Below, in pieces: positions 1-5,093 of a DNA stretch of 5,093 bases (positions are counted from its first letter, which is position 1; each line of letters opens with the position of its first letter). The stretch is from Spirosomataceae bacterium. Lineage in GTDB: Bacteria > Bacteroidota > Bacteroidia > Cytophagales > Spirosomataceae. The translations under genes were made by a program, and so were the position numbers. The stretch lies in contig JANQUM010000243.1 in assembly GCA_030731175.1 (NCBI GenBank), positions 1 to 5,093 on the forward strand, read 5' to 3'. Under the pieces are notes generated by a model that saw only the letters and a program-made list of their open reading frames with translations, was not told the origin of the DNA and searched no databases.

Positions 1-1030
1 GCTCGTTTAGTGTTCATTCTCAAAAAACCGAGAACGTTTTCGTCATCATGACAGACGGCTTGCGTTGGCAGGAAGTATTTTCGGGGGCAGATTCGGTTTT
101 ATTAAATGATGAAAACTACACGGAAAATATCGATAAAACTTCCGCTAAATTTTGGGACTCATCACCAAGAAACCGCCGGGAAAAACTAATGCCTTTTTTG
201 TGGAGTGAAATTACTGCCGACGGGCAAATTTACGGAAACAGAAACCACGGGAATTACGTCGATATTAAAAATCCGTACGGCTTTCGTACCCTGGTTACAA
301 CGAAGTCTTGACGGGTTTTCCAGACGAAGAAATCGATTCAAACAATAAGAATTACAATAAAAATGTAACCGTTTTGGAGTTTCTAAACAAACAAAAGGGC
401 TACGAAGGCAAAGTAGCGGCATTTACGTCTTGGGACGTTTTTCCATACATTATTAATGAGTCGAGAAGCGGCGTTCCCGTAAATTCTGGCGTGGAAATGA
501 TTTCGGGGAAAACGACTGAAGGCGAAAGTTTACTGAACGATATTCAAACCCTTTACCCAAGTTTGGCGAGTAGCCGTCACGATTTTGTAACGTATTTTGC
601 GGCGAAAGAATATGTTAAGCAGCACAAACCGAAAGTGCTGTTTTTATCGTTTGACGAAACTGACGAATTTGCCCACCAAGGCAAATACCGTGAATATCTT
701 TATGCGGCCAATACCGTGGACGGTTTCATTAAAAATCTGTGGGAATACTGCCAATCACAACCTGAATACGCCAACAAAACCACTTTCATCATCACCACCG
801 ACCACGGCCGGGGCGACGAAATCAAAGACGAATGGCGTAGTCACGGACAAAAAATAAAGGACTGCCGCAGTATTTGGCTCGCCGCAATTGGACCCAATAT
901 TTCCGCCAAAGGCGAAGTGAAAACCAGCGGTCAACTTTATCAAAACCAAATTGCCCAAACCATCGCTAATTTACTCGGATTCAAGTATGAGAACGGGCAT
1001 GAGATTGGGGAAGCGATGGGGTTGGATTAA
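1..1030 (+). pseudogene. PafA-like alkaline phosphatase superfamily protein, 5'-truncated and frameshifted
   Basis: This encodes an exported metalloenzyme of the alkaline phosphatase/phosphodiesterase superfamily, expected to hydrolyse phosphate esters in the periplasm with two metal ions. The frame is open from base 3, so the true start lies outside the window; the first residues (SFSVHSQKTENVF) look like the end of a signal peptide. Metal-ligand motifs are visible in order: MTDG (Asp at 54-56), DEFAH (Asp 662-664, His 674-676), TTDHG (Asp-His 800-805) and RSHG (His 842-844). This matches the ligand pattern known for PafA-type phosphatases. The first frame stops at 309-311, while the second is open from before 284 and continues the same protein as SYPGYNEVLTG. 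Restoring one T in the TTT run at 282-284 would give G-F-S-Y-P-G-Y. The serine aligns with the catalytic Thr of PafA (inference). The lesion could be a true mutation or a homopolymer error. The family assignment is firm, the precise substrate unknown. Confidence 0.85.
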
Positions 1031-1069
1031 ACATTAAAACACTACGCATTCTCACGCTGTTTAGCTTAA

Positions 1070-1549
1070 ATGATAGAAATCAAAGCAGATCGAAACGGTA
1101 AATTTAGCCCCGCGATGATTGCGTATTTAAAAGGGCAATATTCTGTAAAAGAACGTTTTAGAAAACGGGGCGTTGGTTCGTCGAAGGTGGTGTATGAATC
1201 CGGTGTAAAACCATTTGATGGGTTGCTTCGAGGCATGGATACTGAAACCGCATTTGCGAGTTTTGAACTGCAAAAAAACGGCTTGACTATTCGGCTAAAT
1301 ATCAATCAACGCCTCAGCTGCATTGGCGTAGAATCAGACGAAATCACAGCCATAAAATTAATGGGTTTTCCGGTCGAGGTAAGGCAGGGGCTTTTTGCGA
1401 AACGCAAAATTATTTACAACGGGAAATTAGAAATAATTCTGCCGAACGAAACGCTAAAATTCACCATTCGGGAGTTGGAATTCAAGGACATCGTGAAATT
1501 CTTTAGTACCGACGAGCTGAGTGAAAAGTTTCACCTATTCTATAATTGA
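1070..1549 (+). CDS. Conserved hypothetical protein, 159 residues
   Basis: I do not recognise a named family, although the sequence reads as a genuine conserved protein of the sort found as 'hypothetical' in Cytophagales (an impression, not a search). It begins MIEIKADRNGKF at an ATG 39 bases after the phosphatase stop. It has no signal peptide or membrane segment, so it is probably cytosolic. The N-terminal third carries a basic stretch (KERFRKRG, residues 27-34). The rest alternates hydrophobic and polar residues as in a small beta-sheet domain (FELQKNGLTIRLNINQRLS, residues 65-83; then 93-135), ending in a helix-like segment (residues 137-155). That layout would suit a PH-like or other small beta fold, but no motif proves it. 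The gene could be cotranscribed with the phosphatase upstream, since no terminator is obvious between them. Its last 15 bases overlap the end of the convergent gene on the other strand. Confidence 0.75.
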   Translation: MIEIKADRNGKFSPAMIAYLKGQYSVKERFRKRGVGSSKVVYESGVKPFDGLLRGMDTETAFASFELQKNGLTIRLNINQRLSCIGVESDEITAIKLMGFPVEVRQGLFAKRKIIYNGKLEIILPNETLKFTIRELEFKDIVKFFSTDELSEKFHLFYN

Positions 1550-2224
1550 TTTCAAATCAATTTTGTCGGAAATTCCGTACGTGGTTATCAGGTTTCCTGC
1601 GGTATCAAAGACAATAATTTTCGGTGTTGAAGACATACCAAACCGCTCCAAAAACAGCGATGAACCCGGTACAATGTGGAGGTTTGTTAGCTGTAATTCA
1701 TCAAATTGGCTTTTGTCGCGTTCCATAAAACATGCAAATGCAGCAACATTTTCCTTCGTGTCTAATAACTCAATTTGGTTGTCTAAATCGGTCAGTATTT
1801 TAGTATTTACGAAGCGTCCTTTTGGCATTAAATCAAACGCAATAATTACGTACTTCCCTTTCAAATCTTCGCTTGCAAACTTTTCGCCATTTAAAGTTTC
1901 AAAAACAAATTTATGCACTTGTTCCCCTACTTTTAGAGCCGGATATTTACTGAGTCGATTAAAAGCTCCCGTACGAATACTATCGCTGTGATAAGATAAA
2001 TTTTCCTTCGTGCCGTACTTGGTTATTTCGTAATCTAGCACGATGTTCGGGTGCTTGCTAAATAGTTCTTGCAGTTGTTTTTCTGATAAAATACTTCCGG
2101 TTTTTCTATCCAATACTTTATCAACTTTTTCTGCCGCTGATTTTATGGCAAACGAACCACCCTGAGCGTTAACTTTGAACGTAGAGTTAAGCAAAATGAA
2201 CAAGAATAATAGGCAGGTTTTCAT
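1535..2224 (-). CDS. Secreted thioredoxin-fold (TlpA/AhpC-like) protein lacking the CxxC motif
   Basis: This 229-residue protein has a clear signal peptide (MKTCLLFLFILLNSTFKVNA, cut before Gln21), so it should act in the periplasm or outside. After a helix-rich N-terminal region (about 22-95), a thioredoxin-like domain spans about 97-229. It opens with KVGEQVHKFVFETLNGE and DLKGKYVIIAFD, the usual start of TlpA/AhpC-TSA domains. It also keeps the cis-proline segment STPKIIVFD (Pro201) and the following G-N-L strand turn. Where the family normally has W-C-x-x-C, just after the strand VIIAFD, this protein reads LMPKGRF with no cysteine. The only cysteines are Cys4, removed with the signal peptide, and Cys165. 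It therefore cannot do ordinary dithiol exchange; binding, chaperone or structural roles are possible, but this is inference. It is transcribed divergently from the NlpC/P60 gene and converges on the 1070-1549 gene. The ATG start is supported by the signal peptide. Confidence 0.8.
   Translation of the reverse strand: MKTCLLFLFILLNSTFKVNAQGGSFAIKSAAEKVDKVLDRKTGSILSEKQLQELFSKHPNIVLDYEITKYGTKENLSYHSDSIRTGAFNRLSKYPALKVGEQVHKFVFETLNGEKFASEDLKGKYVIIAFDLMPKGRFVNTKILTDLDNQIELLDTKENVAAFACFMERDKSQFDELQLTNLHIVPGSSLFLERFGMSSTPKIIVFDTAGNLITTYGISDKIDLKSIIE
1544..1564 (+). terminator. Perfect 9-base inverted repeat at convergent gene ends, weak terminator candidate
   Basis: AATTGATTT (1544-1552) and AAATCAATT (1554-1562) are exact reverse complements around a single C. 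A realistic RNA hairpin would have 6-7 pairs and a 5-7 base loop. On the plus strand it ends in TTTT (1561-1564), so it could end transcription of the 1070-1549 gene, whose TGA stop lies in the left arm. The stem has few G-C pairs, so it would be weak. It also lies inside the 3' coding end of the minus-strand gene. Confidence 0.35.
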
Positions 2225-2360
2225 GGTAAGTGAGTTTGAGTTTTTTTACTAAACACGTAAAAATCCTGCAAAGTTTTCAGAGCATTACAGATTTTTTTTC
2301 ACGCCTGAGACACCCCCGAACAACTCCAGATCAGTACTCATTTAGTTTATCGGTAAGGGT

Positions 2361-2507
2361 TTGGGTGCCCTTCTTGCATGGATAAAACTCGCGGTTTACA
2401 TAGATAATATATTGGTTGATAAAATTACAAGACCTAAATTTGACGAACTACAAACGCTTTTATTCGTTAGTTTCGTCCTTATCCTGATTGCCCTAATTTT
2501 GTTTTAA
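2361..2507 (+). CDS. Possible small membrane peptide or gene remnant
   Basis: A frame is open from 2346 (after a TAG at 2343) to a TAA at 2505-2507. It reads like protein rather than noise: an amphipathic stretch GALLAWIKLAVYIDNILVDK, a charged linker (ITRPKFDELQ), then an uninterrupted hydrophobic segment LLFVSFVLILIALILF ending at the stop. That pattern is one short segment plus a C-terminal membrane helix, about 48 residues from the TTG at 2361. There is no ATG or GTG in frame, so it may be a TTG-started small protein, the degraded tail of a longer membrane protein, or chance in an AT-rich spacer. The two promoter candidates for the peptidase gene overlap it, which argues against a conventional gene. 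I do not recognise the family. Confidence 0.25.
   Translation: MGALLAWIKLAVYIDNILVDKITRPKFDELQTLLFVSFVLILIALILF
2411..2442 (+). promoter_or_regulatory. Bacteroidota-type promoter candidate, distal
   Basis: ATTG (2411-2414) and TAAATTTG (2435-2442) are separated by 20 bases. The second box matches TAnnTTTG exactly; the first differs from TTTG by one base. It would give an untranslated leader of roughly 80 bases before the GTG of the peptidase gene. It is the weaker of two candidates by position, and AT-rich spacers yield such matches by chance. Confidence 0.25.
2471..2501 (+). promoter_or_regulatory. Bacteroidota-type promoter candidate, proximal, for the NlpC/P60 gene
   Basis: TTTC (2471-2474) and TAATTTTG (2494-2501) are separated by 19 bases. 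The downstream box matches the TAnnTTTG consensus exactly and the upstream box differs from TTTG by one base. Transcription would start around 2506-2509, leaving a leader of about 20 bases before the GTG at 2528. No Shine-Dalgarno sequence lies in that leader, which is normal for this phylum. Confidence 0.4.
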
Positions 2508-2527
2508 CCAACTCAAAACCTACCGCC

Positions 2528-3673
2528 GTGAATCGTTTTTACGTAATCCTCTTTCTTTTTATCGGAAATATAGCCTTGGGGCAGTCCGTTTCTGAAACCC
2601 TCGTTGATAAAATTCAACAGACCTACGCTCCCGATAAGCGGGTTGCTATTTTTGACGTCATGTTTCGCAATGATTCGCTCCTCGGTGAAACCAATTTGCC
2701 CGAAGCAAAAGACGCTTTATTGAAGTTGTTTTCGGAAAATAAAATTACCGTGAATGATGCCGTAGAAAATCTACCGAACGAAGCCGTCGGAGTAAGTTCA
2801 ATGGCGTTTGTGAATGTTTCGGTCGCGAATATTCGTACTAGTCCTGCCGAATCGGCAGAACTTGCATCGCAGGCATTATTGGGAATGCCGCTCAAAATTT
2901 TCGATAAAAAAGGCGGTTGGCTTCGTGCCCAAACTCCCGATGGTTATATCGGTTGGGTTTCGGGAAGTACCGTTTCCCGCTTCACTGAATACCAGGTTGA
3001 TTCGCTCAATAAATTACCTAAAATTATTTACACCAAAGGATACGGATTTGCGTTTGCTTCGCCGGATGAAAACGCCCAGACCATTTCGGATTTGACTTGG
3101 GGAAATACGCTGACGCTCGTGGCTGAAAAGAAGAAATTCTATGAAGTCCGTTTCCCCGATAACCGCACGGCGTTTATTCCAAAAAACGAAGCCGTAAAAT
3201 TTGAGAACTGGCTGAACGACTTGTCTTTAACCGAAAAATCTTTGGTCGAAACCTCCAAAAAAATGATGGGCTTGCCGTATTTGTGGGGCGGCACATCTTG
3301 GAAAGGCGTAGATTGCAGCGGCTTCACCCGAACCATCTATTTGATGAACGGAGTATTATTACCTCGCGACGCTTCGCAGCAAGTACACGTTGGTGAAGCG
3401 ATTGATACCGAAAACGGCTTTGCTAACTTGCAACTCGGCGACTTGTTATTCTTCGGTCGTCCTGAAACAGAAACCAGCAACGAGCGGGTTGTACACGTCG
3501 GTATGTGGATGGGTGACAATCAATTTATTCATTCGTCTGGCATGGTCAGAATCAGTAGCGTAAATGCCGACGATAAGAACTTCGACGAATATAACGTCAA
3601 CCGCTTCCTTAGGGCAAAACGCATGGTAAAAGCCGAAGACGTGGTTAAATTGAAAAGCGGGAGCGTGTATTGA
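2528..3673 (+). CDS. Exported SH3-domain NlpC/P60 (C40 family) cell-wall peptidase
   Basis: This 381-residue enzyme is predicted to cleave peptidoglycan stem peptides, in the manner of gamma-D-glutamyl-diamino acid endopeptidases, outside the inner membrane. A signal peptide (MNRFYVILFLFIGNIALGQ) leads into an N-terminal helical region (about 20-85, with KRVAIFDV and LPEAKDALLKLF). An SH3-like domain follows at about 92-150 (VNVSVANIRTSP, GGWLRAQTPDGYIGWV), then a second, more diverged SH3-like segment at about 165-220 (WGNTLTLVAEKKKFYEVRFPD). The NlpC/P60 domain occupies about 233-365: GLPYLWGG, then DCSGF with catalytic Cys263, DASQQ, LQLGDLLFF, then VVHVGMWMGD with His323, and FIHSSG with His335 as the probable third catalytic residue. 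All key residues are present, so the enzyme should be active. The start is GTG: the in-frame stop at 2468-2470 leaves no ATG upstream, and the signal peptide begins here. The SH3 segments probably bind the wall and restrict substrate access. Confidence 0.93.
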   Translation: MNRFYVILFLFIGNIALGQSVSETLVDKIQQTYAPDKRVAIFDVMFRNDSLLGETNLPEAKDALLKLFSENKITVNDAVENLPNEAVGVSSMAFVNVSVANIRTSPAESAELASQALLGMPLKIFDKKGGWLRAQTPDGYIGWVSGSTVSRFTEYQVDSLNKLPKIIYTKGYGFAFASPDENAQTISDLTWGNTLTLVAEKKKFYEVRFPDNRTAFIPKNEAVKFENWLNDLSLTEKSLVETSKKMMGLPYLWGGTSWKGVDCSGFTRTIYLMNGVLLPRDASQQVHVGEAIDTENGFANLQLGDLLFFGRPETETSNERVVHVGMWMGDNQFIHSSGMVRISSVNADDKNFDEYNVNRFLRAKRMVKAEDVVKLKSGSVY

Positions 3674-3712
3674 GAAAGTAAAACCTGTTTTAGTCGGAGT
3701 TTTTAAGTGCTG

Positions 3713-3736
3713 ACTTTGCCAAAGTTCGAAACTTTG
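3713..3736. repeat. Interlocking ACTTTG/CAAAGT inverted repeats (REP-like)
   Basis: Three alternating copies of one hexamer sit together: ACTTTG (3713-3718), CAAAGT (3720-3725) and ACTTTG (3731-3736). The last two form a perfect 7-base stem, CAAAGTT (3720-3726) and AACTTTG (3730-3736), with a CGA loop. The first two form a palindrome around one C. The middle copy can pair with either neighbour but not both. It lies 40-60 bases after the peptidase stop and could act as a transcript-end structure or be a dispersed intergenic repeat; the T-rich tail (TTGAATTTT) is a poor terminator run. Confidence 0.5.
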
Positions 3737-3785
3737 TTGAATTTTCCATTAGGGTTTTAATTTCTAACCAGTCTAAATAAGCAAT

Positions 3786-3804
3786 AAGGCACATTTAGTG
3801 CCTT
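3786..3804. repeat. Perfect 7-base inverted repeat upstream of the Crp/Fnr gene
   Basis: AAGGCAC (3786-3792) and GTGCCTT (3798-3804) are exact reverse complements around ATTTA. No T run follows on either strand, so it is a poor intrinsic terminator. Its position 45 bases before the regulator's ATG makes it a candidate operator, possibly for autoregulation, but the arms do not resemble the classic Crp (TGTGA) or Fnr (TTGAT) half-sites. Nothing else recognisable lies between it and the start codon. Confidence 0.4.
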
Positions 3805-3848
3805 GATATATTAAAAAATGGCAAGCATTTACCAATAATATTTGAAGT

Positions 3849-4424
3849 ATGTTCGAACATTTTAAATCTGTTTTGAAAAATTTTTCCGGGTATGACGACG
3901 AGCAAATGGAATTGATTTGTAGTCTGGCCGAAAATAAAATTTTTAAGAAAAACGATTATTTACTCACTCCAGGCAAGATCTGTAGACACATGTACTTCGT
4001 CAACTCAGGGTGTCTCCGGTTTTTTGGTGTGAATGAAGAAGGTGTAGAGAATACTAGATATCTTGGCTTTAGGAGTAAATTTGCTTCCAACCTAACCAGT
4101 TTTATACAGTTTATTCCTTCCGAAGAGTATATTCAGTCCGTTGTTGAAACGGAAGTGATAGTCATTGGTAGAACTGACTTTTATCGTGTTGAGAAAAATA
4201 CACTCTTAGGAAAAAGTATTTATAAAAATATCCTTGAAAGAGCATACATAACTACCCAAAAGAGGATTTATAGCTTTCAGGGCGAAATGGCAGAGGAGAG
4301 GCTTACAGGTCTCATCTTAAAGGAGCCAGAAATACTGTCTAGTATACCTCATAAAATAATTGCTTCCTATTTAGGTATAACGCCGTACACATTTAGCAGA
4401 CTTGTGAAGAATAAATTTTCATAA
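3849..4424 (+). CDS. Crp/Fnr-family transcriptional regulator
   Basis: This 191-residue DNA-binding protein has the Crp/Fnr layout. A cyclic-nucleotide-binding-type beta-barrel spans about 1-110 (IFKKNDYLLTPGKICRHMYFV and SGCLRFF), followed by a long dimerisation helix (about 114-142) and a compact C-terminal helix-turn-helix (about 147-191). The recognition region is IIASYLGITPYTFSRLVK, residues 170-187. The cAMP-contact cassette of E. coli Crp is absent, and there is no Fnr-type iron-sulphur cysteine cluster, so the ligand is unknown. The HTH stops about where the family's short Bacteroidota members stop, so the length is probably natural and not a truncation. The ATG start opens with MFEHF, typical of the group. 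A terminator follows. Composition differs from the gene to the left, with many AGA, AGG and ATA codons. The target may be the barrel-like gene just downstream, but this rests on proximity alone. Confidence 0.9.
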   Translation: MFEHFKSVLKNFSGYDDEQMELICSLAENKIFKKNDYLLTPGKICRHMYFVNSGCLRFFGVNEEGVENTRYLGFRSKFASNLTSFIQFIPSEEYIQSVVETEVIVIGRTDFYRVEKNTLLGKSIYKNILERAYITTQKRIYSFQGEMAEERLTGLILKEPEILSSIPHKIIASYLGITPYTFSRLVKNKFS

Positions 4425-4434
4425 AATTTCATTG

Positions 4435-4456
4435 ACTTGCTATAGGGCAAGTTTTT
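4435..4456 (+). terminator. Rho-independent terminator after the Crp/Fnr gene
   Basis: ACTTGC (4435-4440) pairs with GCAAGT (4447-4452) around the loop TATAGG and is followed directly by TTTT (4453-4456). It starts 11 bases after the regulator's stop codon. The stem is only 6 pairs, plus a possible G-U at the base, so termination may be partial and some read-through into the next gene is possible. Confidence 0.65.
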
Positions 4457-4506
4457 ATTGGTTCATATCAACTTTCTTTGCTACAGAATCAGAATACAGT
4501 TTCTTA

Positions 4507-5093
4507 ATGAGAGGAGGTCAAAGCATTTTTTTTCTTTTTTGTACCATCAGTTTAATTGCTCAAAAACCAGTTCCACCTATACCTTTTGAGTTATTTGTTG
4601 GTCATGATGCACTTTTTGTCCAAAATGTGGTAAAAAGGTCTTTTACAGAAGAAAGCAGATTTTCACTCTTTAATTTAGCTACCTATAACCATCGTTTTCA
4701 GACCAATAATGAAGAAAACGATATGGATGTAGTGAGTCAGTTTAATTACGAGCTTTTTAAGGGCTTTGGTTTAATGGCCGGAGCTGAAATGAATAGTGCG
4801 GTGGGTTTTTCACCTATTGTTGGCGTTGAGCATTCTTTTGCATCTAGGAAATGGCTAGCCGTAACCATCTTCAGCTACTTTACGAATGATAAAAATGATG
4901 CTAGCCTATTCGGCTTGTATGAGTTTAAACCTTCACTTAATAATAATGTGGCTCTCTACTCCAGAGCTCAATTTATGTTAAATAGAAGCCTTTCTACGGG
5001 GGCTCACAACCGAAGTTTTATACAGATACGGCTTGGACTCAAGCAAAAACAACTGAGGTATGGTTTGGCCGCAAACTTAGATAGGTATGGGCC
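4507..5093 (+). CDS. Exported, probably beta-barrel outer-membrane protein, 3'-truncated by window end
   Basis: The frame is open from the ATG at 4507 to the last base, giving 195 residues of an incomplete protein. It starts with a signal peptide, MRGGQSIFFLFCTISLIAQ, probably cut after Ala18 or Gln19 as in many Bacteroidota exports. The mature part shows repeated alternation of hydrophobic and polar residues with aromatic ends and charged turns, for example FSLFNLATYNHRFQ (52-65), FGLMAGAEMN (87-96), WLAVTIFSYF (116-125), VALYSRAQFML (148-158) and SFIQIRLGLK (170-179). This is the pattern of transmembrane beta-strands in a small outer-membrane barrel. I recognise no named family. The gene lies 82 bases after the Crp/Fnr stop, behind a short terminator. 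A perfect AGGAGGT at 4512-4518 lies within codons 2-4, and a T8-C-T6 tract (4526-4540) encodes the signal-peptide core. An alternative start at ATT 4525 would fit that Shine-Dalgarno but lose the N-terminal arginine, so I prefer the ATG. Confidence 0.75.
   Translation, partial: MRGGQSIFFLFCTISLIAQKPVPPIPFELFVGHDALFVQNVVKRSFTEESRFSLFNLATYNHRFQTNNEENDMDVVSQFNYELFKGFGLMAGAEMNSAVGFSPIVGVEHSFASRKWLAVTIFSYFTNDKNDASLFGLYEFKPSLNNNVALYSRAQFMLNRSLSTGAHNRSFIQIRLGLKQKQLRYGLAANLDRYG

Larger units (their letters stand above)
2225..2527. other. Divergent intergenic spacer, 303 bases
   Basis: This spacer separates the minus-strand thioredoxin-like gene from the plus-strand peptidase gene, so it should hold both promoters. 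On the plus strand I see two Bacteroidota-type promoter-like sites and one open hydrophobic frame, each listed separately. The left half (about 2225-2345) has T-rich tracts (T7 at 2241-2247, T8 at 2292-2299) but no strong promoter facing the minus-strand gene. The best minus-strand match is AAACTTTG (complement of 2269-2276), one base off the TAnnTTTG consensus and without a partner box. I see no tRNA-like fold, riboswitch or large inverted repeat here. Confidence 0.6.

Noticed and set aside
282..311. Programmed -1 ribosomal frameshift joining the two phosphatase frames
   Set aside because: The site reads GGC TTT CGT, which is not an X XXY YYZ slippery heptamer, and I see no convincing downstream stem. 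A one-base deletion explains it more simply.
186..422. Minus-strand open frame across the phosphatase frameshift
   Set aside because: It is antisense to well-conserved phosphatase motifs, has no recognisable domain or start context, and is best explained as a shadow of the plus-strand gene.
1521..1991. Plus-strand open frame of 156 codons opposite the thioredoxin-like gene
   Set aside because: The minus-strand frame has a signal peptide and a recognisable fold over the same bases; the plus-strand translation is serine-rich and patternless.
2358..2370. GGTTTGGGTGCCC as an operator or hairpin
   Set aside because: Only the GGG/CCC triplets pair, too short to mean anything.
3679..3692. TAAAAC-CT-GTTTTA as a terminator after the peptidase gene
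   Set aside because: The two-base loop is too tight, the stem has almost no G-C pairs, and no T run follows directly.
3837..3844. AATATTTG as a -7 promoter box for the Crp/Fnr gene
   Set aside because: It is one base off the consensus, lies only 4 bases before the ATG, and has no TTTG box at the right distance upstream.

Overview
The window looks like Bacteroidota chromosome, most likely from a Cytophagales-type genome, at a guess. Three things point there. The proteins have Bacteroidota-style signal peptides ending in A-Q or G-Q. Sites matching the Bacteroidota sigma consensus (TTTG, about 19 bases, TAnnTTTG) lie upstream of one gene, and most starts have no Shine-Dalgarno sequence. The families also fit: a PafA-like secreted phosphatase, an SH3 plus NlpC/P60 peptidase, and a short Crp/Fnr regulator with a compact C-terminal helix-turn-helix. 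The assignment rests on family resemblance read by eye, not on a search.

Layout from left to right. (1) Positions 1-1030, plus strand: an exported alkaline-phosphatase-superfamily metalloenzyme. It is cut at its 5' end by the window edge and broken by an apparent one-base deletion near 284, exactly where the predicted nucleophile serine codon should be. (2) 1070-1549, plus: a 159-residue protein of unknown function. (3) 1535-2224, minus: a secreted thioredoxin-fold protein that lacks the CxxC redox pair. It converges on gene 2 and overlaps its end by 15 bases, next to a 19-base perfect palindrome. (4) 2225-2527: a divergent spacer with two promoter-like sites and a possible tiny membrane-peptide frame. 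(5) 2528-3673, plus: an exported cell-wall peptidase with SH3-like domains and an NlpC/P60 catalytic domain. (6) 3674-3848: a spacer with two notable inverted repeats. (7) 3849-4424, plus: a Crp/Fnr-family regulator followed by a hairpin-plus-T terminator at 4435-4456. (8) 4507-5093, plus: the start of an exported, probably beta-barrel outer-membrane protein that runs off the right edge.

Most products are envelope proteins (periplasmic phosphatase, periplasmic thioredoxin-like protein, wall hydrolase, outer-membrane barrel), but strands alternate and spacers separate them, so I see no single operon or pathway. The right part, from about 3840 on, is visibly more AT-rich and uses more AGA, AGG and ATA codons than the peptidase gene to its left. 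That suggests a different history for the regulator/barrel pair.

I found no CRISPR array, tRNA, rRNA, transposase, toxin-antitoxin pair or recognisable defence system, and no convincing new multi-gene system. The points most worth following are the frameshift at the phosphatase nucleophile, the redox-dead thioredoxin fold, the hidden hydrophobic frame at 2346-2507, the interlocking ACTTTG/CAAAGT repeat, and the poly-T tract in the signal peptide of the last gene.
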